A stretch of 64,000 nt of DNA from an uncultured Spirochaetales bacterium (GTDB lineage Bacteria; Spirochaetota; Spirochaetia; JAFGXN01): NCBI GenBank assembly GCA_949289575.1, contig CASEOG010000001.1, forward strand, positions 150,671 to 214,670, in the 5' to 3' direction. Position numbers and translations under genes: made by a program. Shown here in pieces: positions 34,891-43,054 of this stretch. The notes below the pieces were generated by a model. It was not told where the DNA came from, made no database searches, and saw only the letters and a program-made list of their open reading frames with translations. The number at the start of each line of letters is the position of its first letter. The stretch's first letter is position 1.

Positions 34891-35688
34891 ATGGAATGGA
34901 TTGATACACATGCGCATCTGTCTCACATTGCAGACAGAGAGACCGATATTTCGCCGTTTCTGAACGACAGCCGCTACGGAGTCATCGATATCGGAACGCG
35001 CCCCGGCGATCTCGAGGCAAGACTCGCCGTCAGACATCCCAACCCGAACATCGCCTTTACGGCCGGACTCTATCCCGAACTGAGTGCGGAACCGCAGGCC
35101 GAAATCGACCGCTGTTTCGACCGCTTTCGGGAAACAGTCACCGCCCGACGCAGCGAAATTTGCGGAATCGGCGAATTCGGTCTCGATTTCCACTACAATT
35201 ACGGAACACCCGAAAAACAGGCGGCTCTGGCCCGACGCCAAATCGAGCTGGCTGCGGAACTCCGTCTGCCCATCATCATTCATACCCGGGAAGCCGACGA
35301 GGCGATTATCGGACTCTTTGCCGATTATGCGCCGGTCAGAGGGGTCATCCACTGTTTTTCATCGGGCCCCCGAACAGCCGAAAAGCTGCTGGAATACGGA
35401 TTTTATCTCTCTTTCTGCGGAAATCTGACTTATAAAAATGCCGGACCGATTCGGGAATCGGCCCGAGCGGTTCCGCTCGACCGCGTCTTTTTCGAAACCG
35501 ATTCGCCTTATCTGGCGCCGGTACCGGTGCGGGGAACGGTCAACACACCGGCCAATGTCGAACATGTTTACCGTTTTTTTGCGGAACTTCGCGGAATCCC
35601 TCTTCCGCTTTTGAAGAAAAAAACAGCCGAAAACGTCAAAAATTTGTTCGGACCGATTTTTCGGTTTGACAATACGGGAGAAAAATGA
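34891..35688 (+). CDS. TatD-family metal-dependent deoxyribonuclease
   Basis: A 265-residue TIM-barrel hydrolase beginning MEWIDTHAHLSHIAD (HxH metal ligands). Further family motifs are ICGIGEFGLDFHYNYG, LRLPIIIHTREADEA, GVIHCFSS and FFETDSPYLAP. TatD proteins act as 3'-5' exonucleases or quality-control nucleases. There is no Shine-Dalgarno; a TAAAAT ends five bases before the ATG, so this may also be a leaderless gene. The next gene begins in its last codons. Confidence 0.93.
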   Translation: MEWIDTHAHLSHIADRETDISPFLNDSRYGVIDIGTRPGDLEARLAVRHPNPNIAFTAGLYPELSAEPQAEIDRCFDRFRETVTARRSEICGIGEFGLDFHYNYGTPEKQAALARRQIELAAELRLPIIIHTREADEAIIGLFADYAPVRGVIHCFSSGPRTAEKLLEYGFYLSFCGNLTYKNAGPIRESARAVPLDRVFFETDSPYLAPVPVRGTVNTPANVEHVYRFFAELRGIPLPLLKKKTAENVKNLFGPIFRFDNTGEK

Positions 35689-36329
35689 TGAAAATCCGAC
35701 ATTTTTTTATCCTGCTTCTGTTGACGGCAGTTGCAACCGTTCCGGGGACAGCCGACCCCGTTCCCGCCGATTTGCAGTTCTCGACCGCGGCGGCGCTTTC
35801 TTTACAGGGAGCGCGCAGCGATACCGAAACCGCCGGTTTTCAGCCGGGCGGCCGGTTTGATGTGACGGTCGGAGCCCTGTTTGTCGATGCGGCCGCTCTG
35901 CACTTCGGTCTGCGCGGTGAAATTTTCTCACCCTCCGCCTTTGTCGGCGACCGCAACCTGAAAGGGTACGCCTCCGTCGGACCGCAGTTTTTTCTGTTTT
36001 ACCGCGGAAAAGCGGCCGAAACCGAAACGGTGACCGTGATGCCCGGTTTTCAGGCGGGCGCTTCGTTTCTGTTGGGGAAATACGAAAAAATTGCGAACCG
36101 CTTCTTTTATCCGACGATCGATACGGCTCTGTTTTGCGATCTTCGCCCCGCATCGGTCCCGGAGCTGACCGTAAGAGTGTTTCTGCCTTTTTCGGCCTCG
36201 TTCAGACGGGATGTTCCGGTCTGTTTAAACAGCGGCATCGGGGTTTCGCTTCTTTTCGATCACTTTCTGCCGTCGACGGCATTCCGACCCGAAAAAAGCT
36301 CATCGAGCCGTTCTTCCGTCTCTCTGTAA
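35685..36329 (+). CDS. Exported protein of unknown function, possibly outer-membrane beta-barrel
   Basis: A 214-residue protein with a cleavable signal (FFILLLLTAVATVPGTADPVPA). The mature part consists of alternating hydrophobic strands such as RFDVTVGALFVDAAALHFGLRGEIF, ASVGPQFFLFYRG and LTVRVFLPFSASF, which suggest a small beta-barrel; the terminal residues do not end in the usual aromatic. The two ATG codons at 35685 and 35688 overlap the tatD stop. The last 70 bases overlap the 3' end of the convergent rluD-type gene, and the Ser-rich tail (KSSSSRSSVSL) is entirely in the overlap. Confidence 0.7.
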   Translation: MMKIRHFFILLLLTAVATVPGTADPVPADLQFSTAAALSLQGARSDTETAGFQPGGRFDVTVGALFVDAAALHFGLRGEIFSPSAFVGDRNLKGYASVGPQFFLFYRGKAAETETVTVMPGFQAGASFLLGKYEKIANRFFYPTIDTALFCDLRPASVPELTVRVFLPFSASFRRDVPVCLNSGIGVSLLFDHFLPSTAFRPEKSSSSRSSVSL

Positions 36330-37240
36330 ATATCGGGAAGCGGCGCCTCGAAAGTTCGCGGTTCCGTTTCTCCGAAGAGAACCACCGTCAGCCGGTAAGC
36401 ATGAAGCATCAGCCTGATTCCGGGGAAAAGAGAATCGGTACGCCCGTAAATCGGGTCGCCGAGAATCGCCGCCCCTTCCGCCTGCATGTGGACCCGCAGC
36501 TGGTGCGTTCGTCCCGTTCTGGGAAACAGAGCTGCCAGACTGTAACGGTCCTTCCATCTCTTCAGTTCACGGTAAAAAGTGACCGCCGACCGTCCGCATT
36601 CGGGCGATTCGGTAACGGTATACCGTTTGCGGTCTTTACGGTGCCGGACGAGCCGTTTGCGGATTTCCCCGCTGCCGCACGGCAACACACCGCGAAGAAA
36701 AGCGCGGTACTCCTTTTGCACGGTTCGCTCCCGAAAACAGGAAGCATAGTAATCGAGCGCCTCGCGGTGTTTGGCAATTAAAATCACACCCGAGGTATCT
36801 TTATCGAGACGATGTACGATGCCCGGTCTCGACTCTTCCTCAAATTCGTCGATTTCGTCTTCGTTCAGATAGGACAGAATCCCGTTTACCAGAGTTCCCG
36901 TTTCGTTTCCCGGCGCCGGATGCACAACCAGACCGTACGGTTTATTGACGATGAGAGTCGATTCATCTTCGTATAAAATTTCCAACTCGATCGCTTCGGC
37001 CGACGGCTTGGCAAACGGGTTCAGCCGTTCCCGAAAGAGAAAAGAAAAGCCGAGAATGTCGCCGTTTTTGACCGGAGCCGAATATTTTGCCGGCTTTCCG
37101 TTGACCGTCATCTGTGTACAGCACTCTTTGATTTTCGAACGGGGACAGAGATTCAGACATTCGCATATATACTTATCGAACCGGACGGCGACGCCTTCCG
37201 GATACTCTACCGTTACGGTTCGGATTTCGGCATCGTTCAT
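36260..37240 (-). CDS. RluD-type pseudouridine synthase with S4 domain
   Basis: A 326-residue RluA-superfamily enzyme. The N-terminal S4 RNA-binding domain covers about residues 15-80 (VRFDKYICECLNLCPRSKIKECC and TVNGKPAKYSAPVKNGD). The catalytic motif is GIVHRLDKDTSGVILIAKH with Asp in HRLD, followed by LFPRTGRTHQLRVHMQAEGAAILGDPIYG. This architecture is that of RluD, which modifies helix 69 of 23S rRNA, though substrate is inferred. The start overlaps the stop of the upstream gene as ATGA. The 3' end overlaps a convergent gene by 70 bases. Confidence 0.92.
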   Translation of the reverse strand: MNDAEIRTVTVEYPEGVAVRFDKYICECLNLCPRSKIKECCTQMTVNGKPAKYSAPVKNGDILGFSFLFRERLNPFAKPSAEAIELEILYEDESTLIVNKPYGLVVHPAPGNETGTLVNGILSYLNEDEIDEFEEESRPGIVHRLDKDTSGVILIAKHREALDYYASCFRERTVQKEYRAFLRGVLPCGSGEIRKRLVRHRKDRKRYTVTESPECGRSAVTFYRELKRWKDRYSLAALFPRTGRTHQLRVHMQAEGAAILGDPIYGRTDSLFPGIRLMLHAYRLTVVLFGETEPRTFEAPLPDIYRETEERLDELFSGRNAVDGRK

Positions 37241-37797
37241 GGAATTATCTCTTCCGTAACAGACTCTGCCGTTTCGGGCGATGACGGATCCGTTTCTCCG
37301 GCAAGCGAATCGGCCGACTGCGGCATGAAGTTTTCATCGGGACCGCCGAAAAGCTCGTCTGCCTTCCGAACCCGCAGCCGTTTCTCCTCGCCCGCTTCCG
37401 TTTCCTGCCTTTTTTTATTGTAGAGAATCATATCGATGGTTGCCACCAGAAAAGCCAGCGAAAAAGTGACTCCGACCGTATACATTTTTTCGTTATTCTT
37501 CACCTCGCCCGTTCCGACAAGCGGAATATATTCGGGCGTTTTGTATTTTGCATAGAGCGCCGTGCTGGTAATAATTTCCGAAAAAAGATACGCAACCGGA
37601 ATTGCTCCGAACATAATAATTTCGAAACGTCTCAAATCGAGAACGCCGGGCGGTATTTTCGTTAAATCATACGGTTCCGGCTGGATGGCGGTAGAAGAGG
37701 ATGAGGTCGAAGAAGAAGAAGAAGAAACGGTTTGTGCCGGCAGCGGAACAAGAAAACAGAGAAGAGAGAGCATACACAAAAATGCTTTTTTTTTCAA
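37237..37797 (-). CDS. Membrane protein of unknown function with Ser-rich segment
   Basis: A 186-residue protein. A signal segment (KKKAFLCMLSLLCFLVPLPAQ) is followed by a run of serines and threonines (about residues 24-36). Two hydrophobic segments near IIMFGAIPVAYLFSEII and YTVGVTFSLAFLVATIDMIL then flank a short loop, and an acidic C-terminal tail follows. Start is TTG at 37797: GGGGAGA lies six bases upstream and TTG overlaps the yggS stop as TTGA. Other starts leave the signal segment cut short or extend into yggS. It may be a conserved spirochaetal envelope protein, but I cannot name a family. Confidence 0.7.
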   Translation of the reverse strand: MKKKAFLCMLSLLCFLVPLPAQTVSSSSSSTSSSSTAIQPEPYDLTKIPPGVLDLRRFEIIMFGAIPVAYLFSEIITSTALYAKYKTPEYIPLVGTGEVKNNEKMYTVGVTFSLAFLVATIDMILYNKKRQETEAGEEKRLRVRKADELFGGPDENFMPQSADSLAGETDPSSPETAESVTEEIIP

Positions 37798-38486
37798 GAA
37801 AAATCTCCCCGAAAAAGAGCCGTTCCGATTCTCACAACGGTCGACCCTTCGGCGACGGCCCATCGGAAATCGGAACTCATCCCCATCGACAACTCATCGA
37901 GAGGCAGGCCGGTTTCCCGGCGACACTTATCCCGCAACAGCCTCAGCTTTTCGAATGCCTTTCGGGCTTCGCGTTCATCCGAACCCAACGCCGCCATCGT
38001 CATTAATCCGGTCACTCCGACAGAAGAGAATGAGCGGGAAGCCTCGAGCGCTTCGATTAAATCTGTCTCCGAGCGGAATCCGTGTTTCGATTCTTCGCCG
38101 GAGCAGTTAAACTCGAGTAAGACATCCATTTTTTTTCCGGCCGCGGCCGCATACGATTCGACCTTTTTCAAAGTCGACAGCGAATCGAGCGAATCGATGG
38201 CATCGAAACAATCCACCGCTGCTTTGGCTTTATTGGATTGAAGATGTCCGATTAAATGAAGAGACAATCCCTCTCTTTGAAAAACGGAACGTTTTTCCTG
38301 CGCTTCCGCCAGCCGGTTTTCTCCGCACAAGCGGCAGCCGGCCTCCAGCAAAGGCGCAATTTCATCAGCCGTGTGAAGTTTCGTCACAGCCATCACCTTT
38401 ACGGATTGGGGATCCCGTCCGGCTTTTACGGCCTCTTCCGCAACAATTTGATTTACAGTCAACCAGTTCCGTGCTACAGACATCAT
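37794..38486 (-). CDS. yggS: YggS/PROSC-family pyridoxal-phosphate homeostasis protein
   Basis: A 230-residue single-domain PLP-binding TIM barrel. The PLP lysine is in [14 protein letters not shown]. Further motifs are [43 protein letters not shown] and [29 protein letters not shown]-like (here ALFRGDFS). The family balances free PLP in the cell. The message may be leaderless: TATAAT at 38492-38497 is five bases from the first of two ATG codons (38486, 38483). It heads the yggS, membrane protein, rluD unit. Confidence 0.93.
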   Translation of the reverse strand: [230 protein letters not shown]

Positions 38487-38491
38487 AAGTC

Positions 38492-38497
38492 ATTATA
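38492..38497 (-). promoter_or_regulatory. -10 element of yggS, predicted leaderless
   Basis: TATAAT on the minus strand ends five bases before ATG 38486 and eight bases before ATG 38483. The -35 is weak (TGTTCA at 38520-38515, 17-base spacer). Confidence 0.45.
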
Positions 38498-38549
38498 TCA
38501 TAAAGCTCTTATTTTGAACAGTGAATTTTCTGTTCTGCCCGGGCGAAGA

Positions 38550-38573
38550 AACGGAAAGAGCCTTTCCGTTTTG
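38550..38573 (+). other. Isolated inverted repeat in the yggS-cysK gap
   Basis: AACGGAAAG and CTTTCCGTT are separated by three bases and followed by TTG on the plus strand. It looks like a terminator stem but no plus-strand gene ends before it and it lies upstream of the cysK promoter. Nothing else is recognisable in the 201-base gap except the two promoters. Confidence 0.4.
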
Positions 38574-38635
38574 TCCGTAAACGTGCCCCGATTCGACCGA
38601 TACGACCTTTCCGCCGTCATCCGGCCGCGACCGAT

Positions 38636-38664
38636 TTGACGAAATCGAAAAATAGAGATATATT
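38636..38664 (+). promoter_or_regulatory. Promoter of cysK
   Basis: TTGACG (38636-38641), 17-base spacer, TATATT (38659-38664). A GAGAGGAG ribosome-binding site follows before ATG 38688. Confidence 0.75.
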
Positions 38665-38687
38665 GTATCTGATAGAGAGGAGCAAAC

Positions 38688-39617
38688 ATGATTTACGAAA
38701 ATACGGAAGATTTAATCGGTAAAACACCTCTGATTCATCTGAGAAAATTCGAAGAACGGCACAACCTTTCGGCCTCCGTTCTGGTCAAAGCGGAGCGGTT
38801 CAATCTCGGCGGAAGCATTAAAGACCGGGTGGCCAAGGCGATGCTGGATAACGCCGAAGCGGCCGGAACCTTGAAGCCGGGCGGCACCGTTATCGAGCCG
38901 ACAAGCGGAAACACCGGCATCGGACTGGCTCTGCTGGCCGCATTGCGCGGATATAAAGCCATTATCGTTATGCCCGATACAATGAGTATCGAACGCCGCA
39001 ACCTGATCAAAGCTTACGGCGCCGAAACGGTTCTCTCCGACGGGAAACAGGGAATGAGCGGAGCCATCGCCAAAGCGGAAGAACTGGCCGCCTCCATTCC
39101 GGGAAGCCTGATTGCCGGTCAGTTTGTCAATCCGTCGAATCCCGAAGCCCACTACCTGACGACCGGCCCCGAAATTTGGGAAGATACCGAAGGACGAGTC
39201 GATATTCTGATTGCCGGTGTCGGCACGGGAGGAACAATTACCGGAGCCGGCCGCTTTTTGAAAGAAAAAAATCCGCGATTGAAGGTCATTGCCGTCGAAC
39301 CGGCCGCCTCTCCGGTCTTATCCGAAGGAAAAGCCGGACCCCACGCGATCCAGGGAATCGGCGCCGGATTCGTTCCCGAGATTCTCGACAAAGAGATTTA
39401 CGATGAAGTGATTTGTGTCGGTAACGAAGATGCGATGATTTTCGGACGCGAGGCGGCCTGCAAAGACGGACTGCTGGTCGGAATTTCGTCGGGAGCCGCC
39501 TTAAAAGCGGCTGCCGTAACGGCGGCCAAACCGGAAAACAAAGGGAAACGAATTGTCGTCATTCTGCCGGATACGGGAGAACGGTATCTGTCAACGGCAA
39601 TGTTTACACAAGCCTGA
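38688..39617 (+). CDS. cysK: Cysteine synthase A (O-acetylserine sulfhydrylase)
   Basis: A 309-residue fold-type II PLP enzyme that makes cysteine from O-acetylserine and sulfide. The PLP lysine is Lys45 in GGSIKDR, and the substrate loop TSGNTG is at residues 72-77. The glycine-rich phosphate loop GVGTGGTITG and the C-terminal VVILPDTGERYLST are canonical. It has a clear promoter and Shine-Dalgarno and is probably monocistronic. The last 27 bases overlap the 3' end of the convergent DNA methylase gene. Confidence 0.95.
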   Translation: MIYENTEDLIGKTPLIHLRKFEERHNLSASVLVKAERFNLGGSIKDRVAKAMLDNAEAAGTLKPGGTVIEPTSGNTGIGLALLAALRGYKAIIVMPDTMSIERRNLIKAYGAETVLSDGKQGMSGAIAKAEELAASIPGSLIAGQFVNPSNPEAHYLTTGPEIWEDTEGRVDILIAGVGTGGTITGAGRFLKEKNPRLKVIAVEPAASPVLSEGKAGPHAIQGIGAGFVPEILDKEIYDEVICVGNEDAMIFGREAACKDGLLVGISSGAALKAAAVTAAKPENKGKRIVVILPDTGERYLSTAMFTQA

Positions 39618-41513
39618 ACGCCGCCCTTCCGAATCGTCTCTGTAAACGGCCGCTTCGTCGGCCGACAGACCGAACGCCTGTGCCGATAAGAGGGTTAAAA
39701 GCGCATCGGTCTCCGGGGTCAATTTCTTTTCGGAAACAATCCGCCGGTAAAGGCGGCCGAATTCTTCGTGAAGCGCATCGGGCAGAAGGGGAACCGGCAG
39801 ATCTTCCAAATAAGAACGGAGAATCTTTTTGGTATGATACCGCTTTCGGATGATATAGTCGGTAAAACAACTGTTTAAAAGACAAACCAACGTTTCCGGA
39901 GGATAATCGGTTTTCGGATAAAGCGCATTGGCACTGTTTAAAATCAGCGAACCGCCTGTATCGTAAAGACAGCAGATACAATCCCCGATGAACCGGTAGA
40001 CAATTTTAGGCTGCCGATACCGCTCTTCGGGCGCACACTGCCTTAACCTCTTTTTTTCGAAACGCATCCATTTCGCCGGCGGACCGAACCGAAACGGAAA
40101 AACATCGCATCCGCGGTAAACCGCCTCGACCCCTTCCGACGGCCTATCCGCCGTCAGCCGGTCATTATGCCCCGTCACGATTCCCAGAATAAACCCGCAA
40201 AGAGATCCCAAACGGCGGTGTTCGACCCGGTAAAGGCGCTGCCACAGCTCTTTTTCGCGGGGCGATGCAAACGCCTCAATCACATAATGAGGCGCGGCCG
40301 GAACATCGACCCGGTACGGTTCTCCCGAAAGCGGCTGCACGGTCGGCCGGCACAACCGGGGCGGCAAAGAGTCTTCACTTTCCCCGTCCGCTCTCAAACG
40401 CCCCTCCGCCAAAACCGCTTCCGACAACACACCGGGAAAGATATTCCCCAACAGAGTCACCTTCAACCTTTCGTTCCGGCTCAAAACAACCTTTCTGATA
40501 AAAGCATGCCGCCTGACCGTCAGAAACGAAACCGGCAAAAAAAAGAACCACTGCCCCCGCGGATTCAACCAGGAAAGCGCCCGAAGAAGAATCTGCCCGA
40601 AACTGTCGCCCTTCTCCGTACACTCTTTCTTTCGTCCGGAAGACCCGCTGCCGCTGCGGCGGAGTCCCCACGGCGGATTGGCCAAAACCGCATCGAAGCG
40701 GTCAGCCATCGGTTTTTCATCGAGAACATCCGCAACAAACAGATGAGAACGAAAATCGGGATCGTTAAAGAAAAGGGCCAGATTGACTTCGCATAAACGG
40801 AGGGCCGTTTCATCGATATCCGAGGCATACACGCATCCGCTGTCCGAATCGGGAGACAAGGCGGCTGTCAGCAGAGCCCCGCTGCCGCAACACGGATCGT
40901 ACACCGTAAACGAAGGACCCGCCGCCCCCAAAAAAGGCACCGCCTGTTTCGGTGTATAAAAAGCCCCCGACCGGGCCCGGCCGCCGACCGTCCGCAACGC
41001 CTGATACAGCAACCCGAGAAAATCGCAATCGAACGGAATATCGAGACCGCAAAGCAAATCGCCGTAAACTTTCTGCCGCTCACTCAACGGTAAAATCCAC
41101 TGCGCATAAAGCCGGTCGATGCGGGTCTCTTTTCCGCCGCCCGCGTTCGAATGGGGGCAGGTTTCGATCAGCAATCCGCCGCGACGCAGCATCAAAAGGG
41201 AGACAACCTTCACGGCAGCCTCGGATTCGAGATGACAATCGCGGGCTAAAGCCGCCGCCTTGCGCAACGCTTTTCCCGCCGTCGGAGAAATTCCGGAGGC
41301 ACGGACCGGAGAAACCGTTTGATTGGCAATCCGGTTGGCACGGGCAACCAGGCGGGCCGACGACACCTCGCCGACCAGCTGCAGATAGCGGCGGAGTTCG
41401 TTTTCTTCGGCTTCGGGCGGAAAAGAAGGCAGCAGTCCCTCCTTTTGCCAGTTGCGTATCGTCGCGTACGATACGGGAATATTGCGTAAAAGATAATCGA
41501 TGACCCGTTCCAT
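39591..41513 (-). CDS. Orphan N6-adenine DNA methyltransferase with TaqI-like specificity region
   Basis: A 640-residue gamma-class methylase. Motif I is DPCCGSGALL (residues 206-215), motif IV is NPPW (279-282), and YTPKQAV precedes them. The N-terminal 45 residues carry a helix-turn-helix-like SYATIRNWQKEGLLP. The C-terminal part (from about residue 430, RRLGSLCGFILGIVTGHND to PVPLLPD) resembles the TaqI-like target-recognition region of single-chain methylases. No PD-(D/E)xK nuclease motif is seen, and no separate restriction gene is nearby. The most likely role is epigenetic or self-protection without a partner. Confidence 0.82.
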   Translation of the reverse strand: MERVIDYLLRNIPVSYATIRNWQKEGLLPSFPPEAEENELRRYLQLVGEVSSARLVARANRIANQTVSPVRASGISPTAGKALRKAAALARDCHLESEAAVKVVSLLMLRRGGLLIETCPHSNAGGGKETRIDRLYAQWILPLSERQKVYGDLLCGLDIPFDCDFLGLLYQALRTVGGRARSGAFYTPKQAVPFLGAAGPSFTVYDPCCGSGALLTAALSPDSDSGCVYASDIDETALRLCEVNLALFFNDPDFRSHLFVADVLDEKPMADRFDAVLANPPWGLRRSGSGSSGRKKECTEKGDSFGQILLRALSWLNPRGQWFFFLPVSFLTVRRHAFIRKVVLSRNERLKVTLLGNIFPGVLSEAVLAEGRLRADGESEDSLPPRLCRPTVQPLSGEPYRVDVPAAPHYVIEAFASPREKELWQRLYRVEHRRLGSLCGFILGIVTGHNDRLTADRPSEGVEAVYRGCDVFPFRFGPPAKWMRFEKKRLRQCAPEERYRQPKIVYRFIGDCICCLYDTGGSLILNSANALYPKTDYPPETLVCLLNSCFTDYIIRKRYHTKKILRSYLEDLPVPLLPDALHEEFGRLYRRIVSEKKLTPETDALLTLLSAQAFGLSADEAAVYRDDSEGRRSGLCKHCR

Positions 41514-41587
41514 ACTCTTCGGACAACATTATACAAAATTCTCGGGAAAGACAAAAGACGACGGGTCTTCTTTTTAAAAAGTTATTC

Positions 41588-41615
41588 TTGACAAATCGCT
41601 CTGTCCTACTACAAT
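41588..41615 (+). promoter_or_regulatory. Promoter of the fucosidase gene, predicted leaderless
   Basis: TTGACA (41588-41593), 16-base spacer, TACAAT (41610-41615). The upstream in-frame ATG at 41614 overlaps the -10, so only ATG 41623, seven bases after the -10, can be used. No Shine-Dalgarno is present. Confidence 0.7.
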
Positions 41616-41622
41616 GATTCTT

Positions 41623-42993
41623 ATGGAACAAAAACGGATTTTAACAGCACTGCTTTTTTTGGTGATCGGTTCTCACTTATTTGCCGATCTCCCGACAACC
41701 GGCGAGACGGAACAACAGGAGAAAATGAAATGGTGGCGCGATGCCAAGTTCGGCATGTTTATTCACTACGGTCTTTACTCGGGACCGGAAGGAAAACTGA
41801 ACGGAGTCCGATACAAAAACGGTGTCGAATGGATTCAGTTTCATACGGGAATGAACTCCGTCCGCTACGCCGCCAAAACAACGCCCCTGTTTCGGCCCGC
41901 TCCCGAGGCCCCCGCTTCATGGGCCGCTCTGGCCGCCGAAGCCGGATGCCGGTATACGGTTCTGACCGCCAAGCACCACGAAGGATTTTCCCTTTTCGAT
42001 TCCGCTCTGACCGACTTCGACTCCTACGATTTGATTCAAAGAGATATTGTCGACGAATGGATTCGGGCCTGTCGGGAAAAAGGATTAAGACCGGGGCTTT
42101 ACTATTCCGTTATCGACTGGCACCACCCCGCATACGATTCCAAAGCGGCCGACAGACTTCCGTACCCCGCCGGCAACCGCTTTTCGCCGGCACACAAACA
42201 GCCCGAAATGGAAAAATATGCCGACTTTGTCCACGGACAGGCAGCCGAAATCATGAAAAAATACAACCCCGACATCATCTGGTGGGATTTTACGAAAGGA
42301 GACGGAGATGAGCTCTGGCGAGCCTCCGACCTTCTGCAAAAAATGAGAGAGACAAAACCGTCGCTGATTATGAACAATCGTCTTTTCGAAGCCAACCAGG
42401 TTCAATCGGAAGGCAAAATGCCCGTTACCGGTTTCGAAAAAGGAGACTATTCCACTCCCGAAGAATATGTACCCGAAGAAGGATTACCGGGGAATGCCGA
42501 CTGGGAAGTCTGCATGACACTGAACGGCACCTGGGGCTATTCGGCGTGGAACAAAAACTGGAAATCGTTTGAAACGGTTCTCCGTGCCCTGACGGATACG
42601 GTCTCCAAGGGCGGCAATTTTCTGCTGAACATCGGACCGCGCGCCGACGGCTCGATTCCCGAAGAAGCGGTCACCGTTTTCCGCCAAATCGGAGCCTGGA
42701 TGCGTGTCAACGGCGAAGCGATTTACGGCACCCGCAGAGCGGACCTGCCGAAACCGGAATGGGGTGTTTACACCCGCAAAGGCAGCACGCTGTACGCATT
42801 GGTCTATCGGCTGCCGGAAAACGGCACGGTCGCCGTTCCCGTCAAAACGGCAGACAAAGCGGTGAGCATCACCCGCACCGGCAGCAATACCGCCGTTGCT
42901 TTCGAACGCGGCGAAACGGGTCTGCGCATTCCGCTGAAAGCGACCGACCTCGACAGCCCCGTAACCGTATTCAAAATCGAAAACGCGTTTTAA
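41623..42993 (+). CDS. Exported alpha-L-fucosidase, glycoside hydrolase family 29
   Basis: A 456-residue GH29 enzyme that releases L-fucose from glycans by a retaining mechanism. A signal peptide (RILTALLFLVIGSHLFAD) is followed by the catalytic barrel: WWRDAKFGMFIHYGLYS, YTVLTAKHHEGFSLFDS, GLYYSVIDWHH and PDIIWWDFTKGDGD, whose Asp222 is the likely nucleophile. TLNGTWGYS and GGNFLLNIGPRADGSIP are also family marks. The C-terminal beta domain is present. The start is ATG 41623, because an in-frame ATG at 41614 lies inside the -10 element. Export suggests use of host mucin or plant fucosides. It stands alone with no fucose catabolic genes beside it. Confidence 0.93.
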   Translation: MEQKRILTALLFLVIGSHLFADLPTTGETEQQEKMKWWRDAKFGMFIHYGLYSGPEGKLNGVRYKNGVEWIQFHTGMNSVRYAAKTTPLFRPAPEAPASWAALAAEAGCRYTVLTAKHHEGFSLFDSALTDFDSYDLIQRDIVDEWIRACREKGLRPGLYYSVIDWHHPAYDSKAADRLPYPAGNRFSPAHKQPEMEKYADFVHGQAAEIMKKYNPDIIWWDFTKGDGDELWRASDLLQKMRETKPSLIMNNRLFEANQVQSEGKMPVTGFEKGDYSTPEEYVPEEGLPGNADWEVCMTLNGTWGYSAWNKNWKSFETVLRALTDTVSKGGNFLLNIGPRADGSIPEEAVTVFRQIGAWMRVNGEAIYGTRRADLPKPEWGVYTRKGSTLYALVYRLPENGTVAVPVKTADKAVSITRTGSNTAVAFERGETGLRIPLKATDLDSPVTVFKIENAF

Positions 42994-43016
42994 GGCGACC
43001 GAGCGGGTTCATTCCG

Positions 43017-43048
43017 GCCTGCGGAAAACGGATTTGTCTTCCGCAGGC
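43017..43048. terminator. Bidirectional hairpin between convergent genes
   Basis: A perfect ten-base inverted repeat (GCCTGCGGAA with TTCCGCAGGC, loop of twelve) in the 61-base gap between the fucosidase and the acidic exported protein. No long T tract follows on either strand, so termination is probable but not certain. Confidence 0.6.
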
Positions 43049-43054
43049 ACTCTT

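Noticed and set aside
34891..35688. TatD as part of the twin-arginine export system
   Set aside because: The protein is a TatD-like nuclease; no tatA, tatB or tatC is nearby and the family has no established export role.
39591..41513. A restriction-modification or BREX/DISARM defence island
   Set aside because: Only the methylase is present; neighbours are cysK and a fucosidase, and no nuclease, helicase or phosphatase defence partner is seen.
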